Assembly (NCBI GenBank): GCA_951812925.1
Contig: OX638370.1
Span: forward strand, 1-64,000
DNA from: Calliopum simillimum
Lineage: Eukaryota > Arthropoda > Insecta > Diptera > Lauxaniidae
Length of the DNA: 64,000 nucleotides
Direction: 5' to 3'
Positions within the stretch are counted from its first letter, which is position 1; each line of letters opens with the position of its first letter. This document shows, piece after piece, positions 24,548 to 36,541 of the stretch. Under the pieces are notes generated by a model. That model was given only the letters and a program-made list of their open reading frames with translations. It searched no databases and was not told the origin of the DNA. Position numbers and translations under genes: made by a program.

Positions 24548-24612
24548 AAATTACAAATAAATGAATACCTTATGTGTGAACTTAACATAAGGTGTTCATT
24601 CATTTGTAATTT
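24548..24612. repeat. 28-bp-arm perfect-type hairpin
   Basis: The arms 24551-24575 and 24585-24609 pair with two mismatches in 25, with a 9-nt loop (gtgaactta) and three extra AT pairs outside. The size is compatible with a microRNA precursor or a tiny foldback element. Nothing in the sequence decides between them. Confidence 0.5.
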
Positions 24613-25529
24613 AATTGCACAGAGTTCACGGTAGTGTTTTTCACCACCACCTCTCCTCCCCTAAAAATCATAATATACGTTACATACGTAAAAAAAAAAA
24701 CATTTTCTAATGTTGGGCTGGACAAAAAGTAGTAATTCAGTTGTAAAATTAATTATTTTAGAGATAATGGTGATAAACTGTTGCCAATAAAACGGCTAAC
24801 CCAGGAAGGATTACTTTTTAAGTGCGAACTTAAATTACTTGTAATTTGCTGGTTATCGTTTATTAATACGGCTATAATTATTAAAAAAAAGTTTTTACGT
24901 TACTGTCTACAATAACTAGCGTATAAAATCTTAAATTATAAAATACACAGGGTTTTTACAATAATTGTATACGTTGTACGAGTATAAAATTAACAATCAT
25001 ACGAATAAATGCTGTAAAGTCAATTTCGTTTTTGTGCGATAATCAAGACATTTTAAATTTTCTTGTTTTATTGCTCCAGTGAGTAATGTTTTGATTTTTT
25101 CCAAAATTGTTTGAAAAATCCCTTTTTTTTGTGAGATTTCTGGTAACAGGATCGGGAAGATGATTCCTGGAGTGTTAGTTCTGAAGAAAAAATTTAGACT
25201 TAATAATTAGTTGGTAGAGATAATTGGCAAATGTAAAATACATCACAATTGATAAAAAGGTATTCAAGCAACATCGTATCTGAACGACAAAAACAGTTAA
25301 GTAGTTTCAAAAAATCACATTTTTAAGGATATTTTCGAAACGATGATCGTACTGGCATGTTAAATTCTTATATTAGATTTTTTTTTAAATTAATATTTTT
25401 TATATCGTCGGCTTAGTTCTAATACAACGTAGGTCAAAATTATTTACTGTTCAGGAAACGATGAAAAACGAAATTTAATAGAAAGAACAAATTAATGCTC
25501 TAACAAAAATTACCTTTTATTCTTAATAA

Positions 25530-27552
25530 CTCATATATGAATGGGTTTATTTGAAAGTGGAATAAGTCCAATTTCAGAAAAATTAAGTTTATAGTTGTTA
25601 TAGTTAGCTATATAAAAATTGAGTTTATAGTTGCTATTTTTTCAGTGTTTTTAGATGATTTCTGACTTTTACCGATTTTTTCGATTGATTTCGATACGTT
25701 GTGATCAATTCAGATTCCTATAGGCTTTTTTGATAGTTTTCTAATAATTCCGATTCTTGTGGACTTTTTTGATGTTTTTTCGATAATTAACTAAAATTGT
25801 GAAAAAACATTAAAAAAAAGTCAATAAGAAATTATTGGAAAAACATCCAATAAAAGTGTTAAACCAGAAAATTATCGAAAAACATTTGAAATTTTTAAGA
25901 AAGTCGGAAATTATCAAAAATACGGAAAAAGTACACAGTAATCGAAATTCATTGAAAATTATCGAAAGAAATTGCAGAAACAAGAAGTAATCGAAAAAAC
26001 ATCGAAATAAACAAGTAAAATATGAAGTTATTGAGAAATATCGAAAAAGTCGGAATTAATCGAGAACCATCCAAAAACATCAAAAAAAGTCTATAGGAAT
26101 CTGAATTTATTATTAAGTATCGAAATCAATCGATAAAGTTGAGTTAGAAACCATCGAAAAACACTGAAATAATCGGTAAGGCCCTGAAATTATCAAAAAG
26201 TATCGAAAAATTCCTTAAGAATCATAAATTATTAAACAGTATCCGAAAACTTTGAAAAAATCGACGAGGGTGATACTATCGAAAAACAACGAAAAAGTAT
26301 TCAGAATTCGAAAGAAATTTAGCAACATACAAAAGTTTTAATTTTCCTTTGCAGTGCGCAATTTTTTTTGCTTAATGTTTTTGGAACCACGATAGAGGCC
26401 TAACGCCAAAAAGCTGACCTCCTCACCCTTGCGCCTTAGCCGCCATATTGAAATATGTTTGATTCAATTTATCTCATTTCCTGTTGGTCGGGCAGAAAAA
26501 GGGCAATCAAATTCTACGTATTTTCGATAACGGACGCGATATCCATAAGTTGATATTTTGAGCGGTAGAGGCCACCAAAGTTACAAAAAATCAGTTTTTT
26601 TCCATTTGCACCCACTGGGTGTTGATTTTTCACAATGTTGGGACCATCAAATTTTTAGCGCTTGTAAAAACAAGCAAAATAGTTTTTAAATAAAATGATT
26701 ATCTCAATTGGTTCTCGAGTTATGACAAGTTAAAAATATGACAAGTTAAAAAAAAAGTTAAAAATAAATAAATTTATTGTTTTTTATCTGAACATTGATC
26801 ACATAATACTTAATTACTCGAGACCCAATTGATATAATCTTTTCATTTAAACACTATTTTTCTTGTTTTTGCAAGCGCTACAAATTATGTTGTCAGAACT
26901 TTTTGAAAAATAACACCCATTGGGTGCAAATGGAAAAAACTGATTTTTTGTAACTTATGCGGCCTCTGCCGCTCGAAATATCAACTTATGGATACCGTGT
27001 CCGAGATCCAAAATATGTAGAATTTTATTGGCCGTAATTTTTGTTCAAAATATTTTCTGTCCGACTAATAGAAAACGAGATATATCGAATGAAACATATT
27101 TCAAGATAGCGACTCTTTAGCAGGGGTGGGGAGGTCACCTTTTTGGCTTTAGGCCTCTACAGTGGTCCTAAAAACATTACGCAAAAAAATTGCAGTGTGC
27201 AATTTTTTCTAGGTCATTGTACATTTTAACTGTACTATTGCCTTTATTTACAAAATAATTTGTGACTGAAAATGGAATAAGTCATACAAAAGTACAACAA
27301 ATTTTTTTATTTATTATAAATGAAAGTGGACTAAGTCCATTCAGACTAAAAAACCCCGTCTATTTTCTATGACACTTGTTAAAAGTTTTACAGCGTAACA
27401 AAATTTGATAAATTTATACTGGTAAACACTTTACACCAGTTAAATAACGCTTGCCAATATTTTTCAATTGAGTATTACGCAAACCATTTAATATCTCAGT
27501 TTATGAAAAATTGGACTTATTCCACTTTCAAAAAAACCCATTCATATATGAG
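25530..27552. mobile_element. Composite foldback element, ~2 kb
   Basis: The outer inverted ends are 25530-25573 and 27508-27552; both carry ctcatatatgaatgggttt and gaaagtggaataagtcca. Inside, arms of about 380 bp (26350-26727 and 26811-27207) fold around a loop near 26770. A second nested foldback (about 25636-25745 with 26083-26180) sits in a stretch rich in 'atcgaaaaa' words. No transposase is present. The word gaaagtggaataagtcc also recurs at about 27266, 27324 and 36735. Confidence 0.75.
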
Positions 27553-27787
27553 GCTATGAGCACAACGGGCCTTTACTTCGTTGATAATGTAAAAGCACAT
27601 AAACTGATTCGATAAAAGCACAAGTTATTTAATTTTGATTTTTTAACAAAGTGAGGGTTAGGTACTATTGCTTAGGCTGCATAGCCTCATATTACGAAAG
27701 CATCTTGAATTCTGAAAAGTTTAAAACTTATCACTTAGTAAAAAGTAGATGGATCGGTTTTCGAAATATGGCAAAAATTTTAAATAT

Positions 27788-27949
27788 TGAGGGGATTCCT
27801 GAAAACGTGTAGAAGCCTCGAAAACCTCGTAAACTCGTAAAAACTGTCAAATTTCGTATTGATTTTGACAGCTCCCGGAAATAACGCCCTAACAAATAAC
27901 TAGTTTGCGAGGTTTTCGAGGCTTTTAAACGTTTTCAGGGATACCCTCA
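27788..27949. mobile_element. 162-bp MITE with ~50-bp inverted ends
   Basis: The left tgaggggattcctgaaaacg and right cgttttcagggataccctca are imperfect reverse complements. Pairing continues inward through gcctcgaaaacctcg and cgaggttttcgaggc. It is short, has no ORF and is a typical non-autonomous inverted-repeat element. Confidence 0.7.
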
Positions 27950-28260
27950 TTATGCATTATTTCAAACGTTATATGTACCTCCCTTTTTTCACACACTAAA
28001 AACGGGCAAAGATGTAGTTTTGATCAATCTAACTAAACCGTTAATAACATTCCATTTGCCGAATTTTGACTTACGACGTATAAGAATCAGGTCGATGATA
28101 ATACATGTTTTTTAAAAATATTTAATGAACAAAAAAAAAAAACAATGAACTATCAAGCTATATGATGCTGTAAATATAGGATTTAAAGGATAACGAAGGG
28201 AATTATATAGGATACTTTACATGGATACGACCGAGAAAAGTGCAATTTTGTTTTACTTAC

Positions 28261-28660
28261 TACATGCGGAACTTATCCCACCACTTGTATTCGCTGTAGC
28301 ATGAGACATATTTTCTTTGCTAATTTTACTATCACGTTCTTTGGTGCCACCTGAATGATCAAAATTTTGCAAATTCAAATAATTGTATATTAGCCAATCT
28401 CATATTAGTTGATACCTTTTTTGTTTATCAGTAAACTTGTTACACGATGCAAAGCTTCGCGTGGCGATTTGTTCAAGAAAGACGGTGTTGAATTTGGCGG
28501 TAATGTCAATGGTTTCCGGATTTGTCCAGTGCCGGTCATTCCAAGAACATTTTACTTGCGCGTAAAATTGAGCTTCATTGAAAACTTCCAAAGCTTTGGC
28601 TGAATCATTTGAATCTTCGTCATTTTTAGCCGGATCCAAATAGTTTTTATCAGTTTTGAC
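28261..28660 (-). CDS. Two candidate exons of an unrecognised gene
   Basis: Exon 1 is 28660-28444. Its acceptor ends ataattttcag at 28661-28662, it has an open frame of 72 codons, and it is acidic at the start with the motif KCSWNDRHWTNPETID. The donor GTAACA follows 28444. The acceptor tttgatcattcag gives exon 2 (28350-28261), which joins in frame and reads on as GTKERDSKISKENMSH. It then meets either a strong GTAAGT donor at 28260 or, if unspliced, a stop at 28253-28255. The intron would be 93 nt, normal for a fly. A lysine-rich open stretch at about 28861-28960 ends in AAG|GTAAAG and could be an upstream exon, but its frame does not obviously join. I do not recognise the protein. Confidence 0.4.
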
Positions 28661-29069
28661 CTGAAAATTATGAGACATTATGAGTATTTAATTTCAAAAA
28701 ACTCACGGAACGGATAAAAATTTTATGAAAGGAAAATTTTTCATGGAATGCTTGCGCTATAAAACAATCCATTGAAGAAATATTCAGCTTTCGGAAAACT
28801 TTTTTTTATTAAAATAACAATTCAATTTAAATTGCAACTTTTTAGGCTTTTCATCTTTACCTTTATTGAAATCCTTGATTTTATGCTTTTTGTCTTTCTT
28901 TTTCTTCTTTTTTGTGTCCTCCACCAACTGTTGTTCAGCGATTTTTGCGATGCAAATCAAGAAAATATATAAGTTATTTAGTTCATAAAGTATTGTCATT
29001 TAGTTCATAAAGTATTGTCATTTTGCTGGAAAATTGGTTAGGTCTTTTTACAATTAACAAAATGGTGAG

Positions 29070-30326
29070 GTCTTTTTACATATTAACAATCTAGCCATCA
29101 ATATGCCAATGATGCCAAGTTCACTTTTTTTCATCAATCTGAGAATGAATGTTCAGTGAAACTGTGAAGTGTAAAAAAATTTATCACTTTCATTTTCACC
29201 GAATCTTATCACTTCACTTCATCGATTGAAGCGATTCTGGTTTACAAAGTGAAAAAAGCGAGTTGAATAAAATTTTCAATGTGGTGTGTGAAAAATAACT
29301 GACATACTCTAGCTGACAAATAGTTTGATTTAAAATACAAATTTTATACACATACGTAATGAGATTCTGTAGCTGATGTGATAGAGAGTTTGCTATTTTA
29401 ATATTTCGGAGCATTGTGTTAGGAGTTCAATCCCAATGGGGGACCGTCATTTTTTTTAAAATTTTTTATTTTTTTTTTATAATTAACGCTTACCCCTTTT
29501 TAGTTAAGCAGAGGTAAGCGCTTACTCCCTAGGACATACAATGAAACGATGCTTCTTATGGAACGTAAGTGCTTGGTGCTGACAAATACATGAATGCTAA
29601 TGAAAAGCTTTTAAATCACTCTTTTCCCCTTGGTCGAAATTGATACAAATAAACCACGAGTACGACCACACGGTTCTAGCTAAGAGAATAAAACTTTGTA
29701 CAGATAATACTTGGGGTCGAAGTGTGATTGAGATTCAAATTCAGGCGGATAGTTTCAGAGTCTACAAAGGACAGACTGTCTGATTTGCGATCCGATCTAA
29801 ATCACGCTGTCCACTTGCTTTAGGTGGTCAAAACGAACTCTAGTTTTTTAATTGAACCAACTAAAACTGGACTGCGATGGAATAAACGGCGTTAAATTGA
29901 AGTGAAACGAATATAGAATCAGTCGGGGTCGTGAAAATTCCTTATATTTTGCAATTTTAACTTTATCCACCTGATTGAGCACCTTCAATTTCCGGCCATT
30001 TACATCAATGTTAATGTTTTATAGGAAACCGCATTTGAAACATTTTGGTTGATTTGTTTATGTTTGTTTATCATGAAATTATACTTTTATCATTGTCGAA
30101 TTTGTCAGTGAAAACTTTTGCTTGAGGTGTAAAAAAAAACTTTTCACATTTTTCAAAATATTAAACAAGAATCGCTTTTACGGTGAAGTGATAAAAAATC
30201 TTTTCACTTCGACTTTTCACTGAACCAGAATCTACCACCTGTATTGACAATCTGATTGCCGAAGAACAAAATTTTTTGACTTTCTGCTGTATTGATGACT
30301 TTATTGGACCTACATTCACGCAAGCA
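29070..30326. mobile_element. Inverted-repeat element with nested insertions (partial relative of 58207-59000)
   Basis: 29077-29145 and 30231-30310 closely match contiguous sequence at 58212-58400 (cattaacaatctagccatca; tgacaatctgattgccgaa). The matching element is split here by about 1.08 kb. That insertion has its own inverted ends (ttcagtgaaac...gtgaagtg near 29150 and cacttcgacttttcactgaa near 30205). A tRNA-like head lies inside it. The right half of the outer element is truncated after about 30326. Confidence 0.6.
29363..29440 (+). promoter_or_regulatory. tRNA-like (SINE head) sequence
   Basis: TAGCTGATGTG (29370-29380) resembles an A box and GTTCAATCC (29425-29433) the core of a B box, about 54 nt apart. 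A gcttgc-like anticodon region lies between and a T-rich tract follows at 29452. This reads like a decayed tRNA-derived SINE head. The match is weaker than in the 398-bp satellite. Confidence 0.35.
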
Positions 30327-30551
30327 CCACATTTGGAAAGATGTAGATTGCTTTTAGTTTTCCGATTGTATAATGTACAATAATAACTATTACATCTTTC
30401 CCATAGATTGAAAAGAAACCCGGACTACCCAGTTACCGTGAATATTTGATTTTCGAAAACTTGTGTTGATTGGTTATTTTAATTCTGAAGTAATCATCAA
30501 AATAATAAATCATCTAGAAGTTGAATATCTATTGATTACTAATTTTTATAG

Positions 30552-30844
30552 ATGTTTGCCGATATATGTGAGTTTCTAAAGAAATGGAATTTAAGAACCA
30601 CGGGACATTTTGTCGATGAATATAATGCCGCATGGAAAAGAAACAATTGTGAGCAGGAGCTAGTAGATGAATGTTAATAGTTTATGAATTTGTTTTTAAC
30701 TAAATTTTTAAGTAACTAGATGTCATTCCTCCAGCACTATCCCAAACTCTCATAGAACCAGAATGTGATTGGGGCAATCGATCAATATTTTCTGTTGATG
30801 CTGGACGCATTGATCAATGTTTTGGATACCAACCTCAACAATAA
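30552..30844 (+). CDS. Candidate last two exons of an unrecognised gene
   Basis: The acceptor atttttatag opens a 121-nt frame (30552-30672; MFADICEFLKKWNLRTTGHF at its start, which need not be the initiator). A donor GT at 30673 and acceptor ctag at 30719 would remove 47 nt and join in frame to 30720-30844. The second exon encodes VIPPALSQTLIEPECDWG, then GRIDQCFGYQPQQ and a TAA. The composition looks coding and the join keeps frame, but the intron is very short. Upstream exons are not visible and the transposon cluster at 29.1-30.3 kb lies immediately 5'. I do not recognise the family. It could be a gene fragment. Confidence 0.4.
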
Positions 30845-32458
30845 TCTAAGTTAATGTAATTAATCTTAACTTGAAACTTTATTGCAATTGGCAAAGAACG
30901 GCCATTTTCATTTTATTTCGTAATTTCTTGTGGACCTTTCGAAAAGTATTGTGACGAAAATGACGAAAAGCACAAATAAATAGAAACTTCACGAAAGTAC
31001 TTGACAGCTCGAAATTTCAATAAAAACAGTGATGCCAAGTTTTGTCAAGAAATTATTAGCCGAGGGAATCAACGTGATGTTGCCAGATGTTTCGGTAATG
31101 CAATTCTAGAACGTTCATACAGGTAAGTCCATATGAGCTGTTCGTGAGAGTTGGAAGACAGTTGATTTTAAGCTATAAAGCGAAAAGGTTGTACACACAG
31201 TGCCAGTGAAAGTAAATAAAGTGCTAATTGTAATATTGAGTTTGAATGTAAATAAATAGTAAAATAAACAATAGTACCGTGTAAAACTGAACGTTTGTAA
31301 TTTAAATAAACCATTTTATAATTAAATAAAGTGTGTGCTTTTGCTTGCTACACAATCTAGTGAGCGATCTCTGAAAACTGTAAGAGAACGAAATTATCGT
31401 AATAGAGACAATATATTTCGTAACAGTATAGACGTGTTTTCTGCTTTTTTGGCATGGATTAAGAAAAAAAAAATTGAGGTAATTATAATTTAAGAAATTT
31501 GAAGTACATTTTTAAATAGCCTATTTAATCCTTCAAGTTTAATAAAAAACCAAACTTGAAATTTTCCGTTTTTTTTGAAAATAAATAAAAAGTTACAGAA
31601 ATCAAGCATATTCAGTACCAAAGCCAAAGTCGTACACCTTAACAAAATTATAAATTTTTCATAATTTTTTTTCTTAATTTTTAAAATGATCCTATTAGAC
31701 GGAGAGCCAGCCTTGACTGTCATTCCTCATAGTGAGAGCTGCCTTTGTGAGATATCGGACGCACAAGGTCGAGAAAAAAGTTGTTTCCAAATATCTCGGT
31801 AAGAACTCGTTCACACGACAGACAAAACAGTCGGGCGATAGTTCCATTCTTTATTTTGGCATATGAGAGCGAACACTCGAGCGTTTTGCTATCGAGCGAC
31901 TAAAAAATCTCATTCTCATAGCAGACTTACGTAGGTTGGTTGAATTACCCTGGTTGCAGCAATATCAAATGCTTCTTTTTCTTAAACTACGGAAATGTCA
32001 AAATTTTCTAGTCTTTTGACAGATAGCAAGGCAAGATCAGGGTTCCATTTTTGTTTATTTTGACAACTTGCCATAACCATTATTATTGAATTCATGCGTA
32101 CGATCGCAACCTGACTAAAAAATCGTGTACATTGTTGACTTCGTACAATTTGACGACTTTTCTTTCCTTTTCGAAACGTTTCCTTTTTTTGGGCATTGGC
32201 TGTTAGGGGGCATCGCCGGCTCTTTAGGCATTATTCGCGTACACGGAGGCACTGTTGGCACTGTTGGCAGCCATTTCGATTTACTGGATACTCGATTGTG
32301 CGTGGAGTGAAAGAAAATTTCACCGGGTTTAATTTTTGCGTGGTAACGTGGTAACGCTTAATATTTAGTTATATTTAATTCTGAAAAAGACTATTTAGCA
32401 GTTACGTTACGCGCAACATAAAGATTCTGCCAGATTTTCGATCAGCATCAAAATCAGA
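30845..32458. other. Intergenic region and 5' flank of the CNBP-like gene
   Basis: There is no convincing coding region; AT-rich patches alternate with more balanced sequence near 31.7-32.4 kb. The last few hundred bases hold the promoter and 5' UTR of the downstream gene. I find no TATA box at a convincing distance and cannot place the transcription start. Confidence 0.4.
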
Positions 32459-32962
32459 ATGTCATCATCATCTTCTTGCTACAAGTGTAATCGTCCGGGT
32501 CACTATGCCCGTGACTGTAATTCGGGAATGCGTGATGGTGGTGGTCGGGATGGTGGTGGCCGTGATGGAGGCGGTGGTGGTGGTGGTGGCGGTGGCGGCG
32601 GTCGCGATATGCGGCGCGGCAACAATCGCGAAAAATGTTACAAATGTAATCAATTTGGACACTTTGCACGCGCGTGCCCCGAAGAGTCTGAGCGGTGCTA
32701 CCGCTGCAACGGGATCGGCCACATTTCTAAAGACTGCACCCAAACGGACAACCCGACTTGTTATAAATGCAACAAACTGGGCCACTGGGCACGCAACTGC
32801 CCCGAACAAGTGACTGATCGCTCTTCCAACATCTCTTGCTACAAGTGTAACCGGACCGGCCACATCTCCAAGCACTGCCCGGATACGGCCAAAACGTGCT
32901 ACGGCTGTGGCAAAAGTGGTCACCTCAAGCGTGAGTGTGACGAGAAAGTGGGCAGAGACTAA
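32459..32962 (+). CDS. CNBP: CNBP-like CCHC zinc-knuckle nucleic-acid-binding protein
   Basis: This is a complete 167-residue intronless frame with six CX2CX4HX4C zinc knuckles at residues 7-20, 60-73, 80-93, 101-114, 127-140 and 147-160. A Gly-rich RDGGG/RGG-type linker (about 25-54) separates the first knuckle from the rest. This is the architecture of the CNBP (ZNF9) family, cytosolic single-stranded RNA/DNA-binding proteins that aid translation and unwind G-rich structures. Insect members also have six or seven knuckles, so the length is normal. The ATG at 32459 has A at -3 and the first knuckle begins six residues later. The Gly-rich tract is a GGN repeat and may vary in length. The 3' UTR runs to a probable AATAAA at 33298. 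Long frames on the other strand here are shadows. Confidence 0.95.
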   Translation: MSSSSSCYKCNRPGHYARDCNSGMRDGGGRDGGGRDGGGGGGGGGGGGRDMRRGNNREKCYKCNQFGHFARACPEESERCYRCNGIGHISKDCTQTDNPTCYKCNKLGHWARNCPEQVTDRSSNISCYKCNRTGHISKHCPDTAKTCYGCGKSGHLKRECDEKVGRD

Positions 32963-33297
32963 GAAAAGCAGAGATTTACACTCACTCACCAACACTAACA
33001 ACCAACAACTAAGAAAAAAATCCCAAACAAAGAAGAAGCAACCATTTACCAACAGCGACACCAACACTTTCCTACTAAATTGTAATTCCAAGCTGAAACT
33101 GCAGCTGAAACTTTAGAAAAAACAAAAACCAACTACAAAAAACTGACAAAATAATGTTGAGCGAGCACGAAGTGGAACTTCGCCTTTAAAATGCACCCTC
33201 CCTCTATCCGCATTAGCGGAAAAACAAATTAAGTGGAAGAAGAAAATCGTTAAGAAATTATTAATTAATTAAAACAAAAAAAAAAAAAAATATATAA

Positions 33298-33303
33298 AAT
33301 AAA
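33298..33303 (+). promoter_or_regulatory. Polyadenylation signal of the CNBP-like gene
   Basis: AATAAA lies 336 nt after the CNBP-like stop codon, following an A-rich 3' UTR (poly-A tract at 33276-33290). It is the first canonical signal downstream. Confidence 0.5.
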
Positions 33304-33969
33304 CTAAAGGACAGAATCAAGAAAACAAAAGAACCGAACAGAAATGGAAGTATCAACCTTAAAAAAATTTCAAATATCACTGTGATTGTTTTTTAATTGT
33401 AAATTAAAAATACTGGAGCTGCTGATTTGAGAAAGAAAAAAAAAAATGCTTTTTATTTATTGGGTTTGCAACGAATTTTATTTTCAGATGCAGCGAAAGA
33501 GAAATCGTTCAAAGATGCCCACATTACTCAGTGAATTGGTTCTTTATGTAAATAAGGGTTGCCAGGTTAAAAGTTGAGACAAGAATTGAAATTTATGTTT
33601 ACGAACTTTATTATTTGAGCTAAAATGAAGGCAGTCGAAACAAGTTCTTCATGAAAAGATTCAATCGGCGATATTCAACTCCATGCAAAGGCTATAAGAA
33701 AAATATTGTTGATTTGTAGTCAGACCCAAGACCTGTGTGATTGAAAAAGTAGTCTTTAAACTTATTTTTTATTAGAATCTAATTCAATGGATAAATCTTG
33801 TTCCTCTGGTGTATTTCCGCACAAAGTTAAACAAAATGGATTTCTTATGTTTAAAAAATTTGATGTAAAAGGGAAGAATTCATACTAAAGTCCAAGACAA
33901 AAGCATGGCTAGCACACAACAAATTTTTCGATGTTTTAAAGGATTCACAACAGTTATTTATTAAGAGTC

Positions 33970-34307
33970 TGTCTATACGGGGGGACTCGCGTACGCGAAA
34001 ACTCAATTAGCGTACGCGAAAACTCAATTAGCGTACGCGAAAACTCAATTAGCATACGCGAAATCCAGTGAAGTTTTTTCCCCCGGGACGCAGCTTCGTT
34101 ACAACAGTAATTTTACATAAAAGTAGGGGTAAGTAGGCGGCCGCAGCTCAGGATTTAAACCCGTCAGACATCCAACACCGGCTTCGCGGCGGCCTTCGGC
34201 CGCGGATCAGTACATACATTAATCAAGTTCCCCGGGGGAAAAAACTTCACTGGATTTCGCGTACGCTAAATTGAGTTTTCGCGTACGCGAGTCCCCCCGT
34301 ATAGACA
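33970..34307. mobile_element. 338-bp MITE with ~80-bp inverted ends and internal 21-bp repeats
   Basis: tgtctatacggggggactcg at the left is mirrored at the right end (ccccccgtatagaca at 34307), and pairing extends through the gtgaagttttttcccccggg block. The left end has amplified a 21-bp unit (33989, 34010, 34031, then a partial copy) containing the palindrome GCGTACGC. A perfect GC hairpin, GCGGCC-TTC-GGCCGC, sits at 34189-34203. It is much more GC-rich than its surroundings and is inserted in the left arm of the giant palindrome. Confidence 0.8.
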
Positions 34308-34732
34308 TTTCCATTTATTAATAATGCATTTTCATGGTATATATTCTTAAAGTAAGGAAATAAATTGAAAATTTTTTATTTTTGAATTAATGCATCTTTA
34401 AAATAATCAAAAAACCTTCATTTTAAGGTGCGACAAAACGATAGCACAAAATTTGTATCCGTTCCAGGTGTTATGAAAAAAATTTGAAGTAAAACATTAC
34501 TTTCCCTTATTTCGAAATTAGAATTAGTCTATTGATTAAGTCATTTTAAGGAAGTAATTCGGGTAAGTTCACAGGTTTTATTACAGAAATCTGTCCATTG
34601 GTCACTACAGATGAAAAAATTGCGCAGTGCTCTTAAATTAGAGGATGGAAATCGGGGGGGGGGGGGGGGGTAATGCGCCCTTTACAGTTTTTTTCAAAAT
34701 ATCTAGCAAACGATGCAAGATTTCGATTGCCA

Positions 34733-35062
34733 TGTTCACGATCCGGTGCAAAAGTTCTTGCATCATAGCATTTGTAAATTAGTGTTGAAAAATTTTGCTA
34801 TACAACAACAAAATATATAGGATTGAATTTTCATTTACATTTACATTTTCTATACTAAAAACCTATAGCATAAGAATATCATGTCATTTTTCAAATAAAA
34901 ATTTTTTGTTTATGCTCTCGTTCTCTTTGCTCATACGATTTTCTCAGAGAAATAAATTTTATCGTAGCTTGCAATGTTTATACTTTTAATATTGCTCACA
35001 ATCCAGTGGAAATTATTGCTATTTTGCTACTTTGCAAGTCTAAATGCTCCGGATCGTGAACA
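34733..35062. mobile_element. 330-bp MITE with tgttcacgatccgg ends
   Basis: tgttcacgatccgg (34733-34746) is the exact reverse complement of the right end (35049-35062). It interrupts the left arm of the giant palindrome, whose homology resumes at about 35075. The interior is AT-rich with no credible gene. Confidence 0.75.
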
Positions 35063-36229
35063 CGGCTGATATTTTTTTTTTGGAAAACTAGAGAATTAAA
35101 TTTGCCATCAAAATATCTTTTACAGGGTAGAGGTTCGATAAGACTGCTTTTATTGGTATTTGTAATTTGATAATCGACCTCAAATCAGTTGTAAAATGTT
35201 CAGTAGTGAAAACCGGTAAAATTGACCCTACAGCTATAACTGCTAAATTTTGTGATGGAAGGTCACATAGAAAAAGTAGGTACAATTTTCTTTAAAATGG
35301 ATTATTTAAAAAATTTATTTTGTCAAAAATTTACTGAAATATGGCCGCTCAAACATAAATTTTGCTTATGCAGTCGGAGAAACGGTTTTTATTCAAAACC
35401 AAGGAGTCTTACGAAAAAAAAGGAACAACGCAAAATGCTTAGAATCGTTCAAGGAATACATACTTTTTGGGGACATTTTATAATTGTTCAAAACTTGGTT
35501 TCAAAAAAAAAAAAATTAAAAAAGTACCAAAAAATTCTAACGCATTTCTTGGATAATTCTAAGCATTTTTTGCCGTATATCCTTTTTTCGTAAGATAACT
35601 TGGTTTTGAGTAAAAATCCGTCTTTCCGACTGCATAAACAAAATTTCCATGTTCCATTCGCCGTACTTCGGTCAATTTTGAACCTAAGAAATTTTTAAAT
35701 ATTTCAATTTTTAGGAAATTTCATTTACTTTTTTTATATTGCGCAACGTCTTAACCTATATCTAACCCTAAAAAAGTTATAGGCAAAAGAGTAAAAAAAA
35801 AACGCAAGAATTTGTTTTTTTTTGCTTTTTTTTCTTTTTTGTTTCAAAATTTTTGGTGCAAGAAATTTTTTTAGTTTTTTGAATAAGCAATTTTGATGGC
35901 AAATTTAACTCTACAAAAAGTTTTCCAAAAAAAAAAACACGAAATTTTGCTTCGTTCGCTAGATATTTTGAAAAAACTGTAAACGGCGCATTTCCCACCT
36001 CCCCCGGATTTTCACCCTCTAATTTAATAGCACTCCGCTGTTTTTTCATCTTCAATAACCAATCGACCGATTTCTAAATAATAAAAACCCGTGAACGTCT
36101 TACTTCCTTTAAGAATGTTTTTTACAACCTAATCAATAGATTTTCTACCAGATATATTTCGTTTGAAAGAAAATTTAATTATGTTTCTAGCAATGTATTG
36201 TTTGTTGGAATCGATCAAAAAGTTATGTA

Positions 36230-36541
36230 TGTATGCATGTATTCTCCTTTAACTCCTTGGAGGAGCATAGGGCCAATATGAATCCTTGCGATGACTTTGA
36301 TCTCTTGCCACGATTTTCCCGATTCTTGGATTTCCTTTTCCAACGACCTTTTCCAGTTGGTTTTGGGTCTACCACGTCCTCTACTGCCTTGCGGATTCCA
36401 CTCAAGGGCCTGGCGACAAACTTCGCTGTGTGGTTTCCGGAGAGTGTGACCAATCCATCCCCATTTGCGCAGCTTGATCTCGTTTGCTATAGCCTTCTGT
36501 TTGTATTTTTGATGTAGCTCGGCATTTGATATAGTGCGAGG
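36230..36541 (-). pseudogene. Non-LTR retrotransposon C-terminal fragment
   Basis: The minus strand is open across about 100 codons without a starting Met. It encodes SNAELHQKYKQK, EIKLRKWGWIGHTLRKP, ALEWNPQGSRGRGRPK and NWKRSLEKEI in order, the well-known C-terminal signature after the reverse transcriptase in a widespread group of animal LINEs. The RT itself is absent, so this is a truncated relic. It lies within an insertion in the right arm of the giant palindrome. Confidence 0.8.

Noticed and set aside
32468..33091. 207-codon minus-strand frame over the CNBP-like gene
   Set aside because: It is a shadow of the zinc-knuckle gene on the opposite strand, whose six CCHC motifs are unmistakable.
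33451..33590. A small exon starting after attttcag at 33487 (about 29 codons)
   Set aside because: The acceptor looks good, but the frame is very short with no partner exon on this strand nearby and no recognisable sequence.
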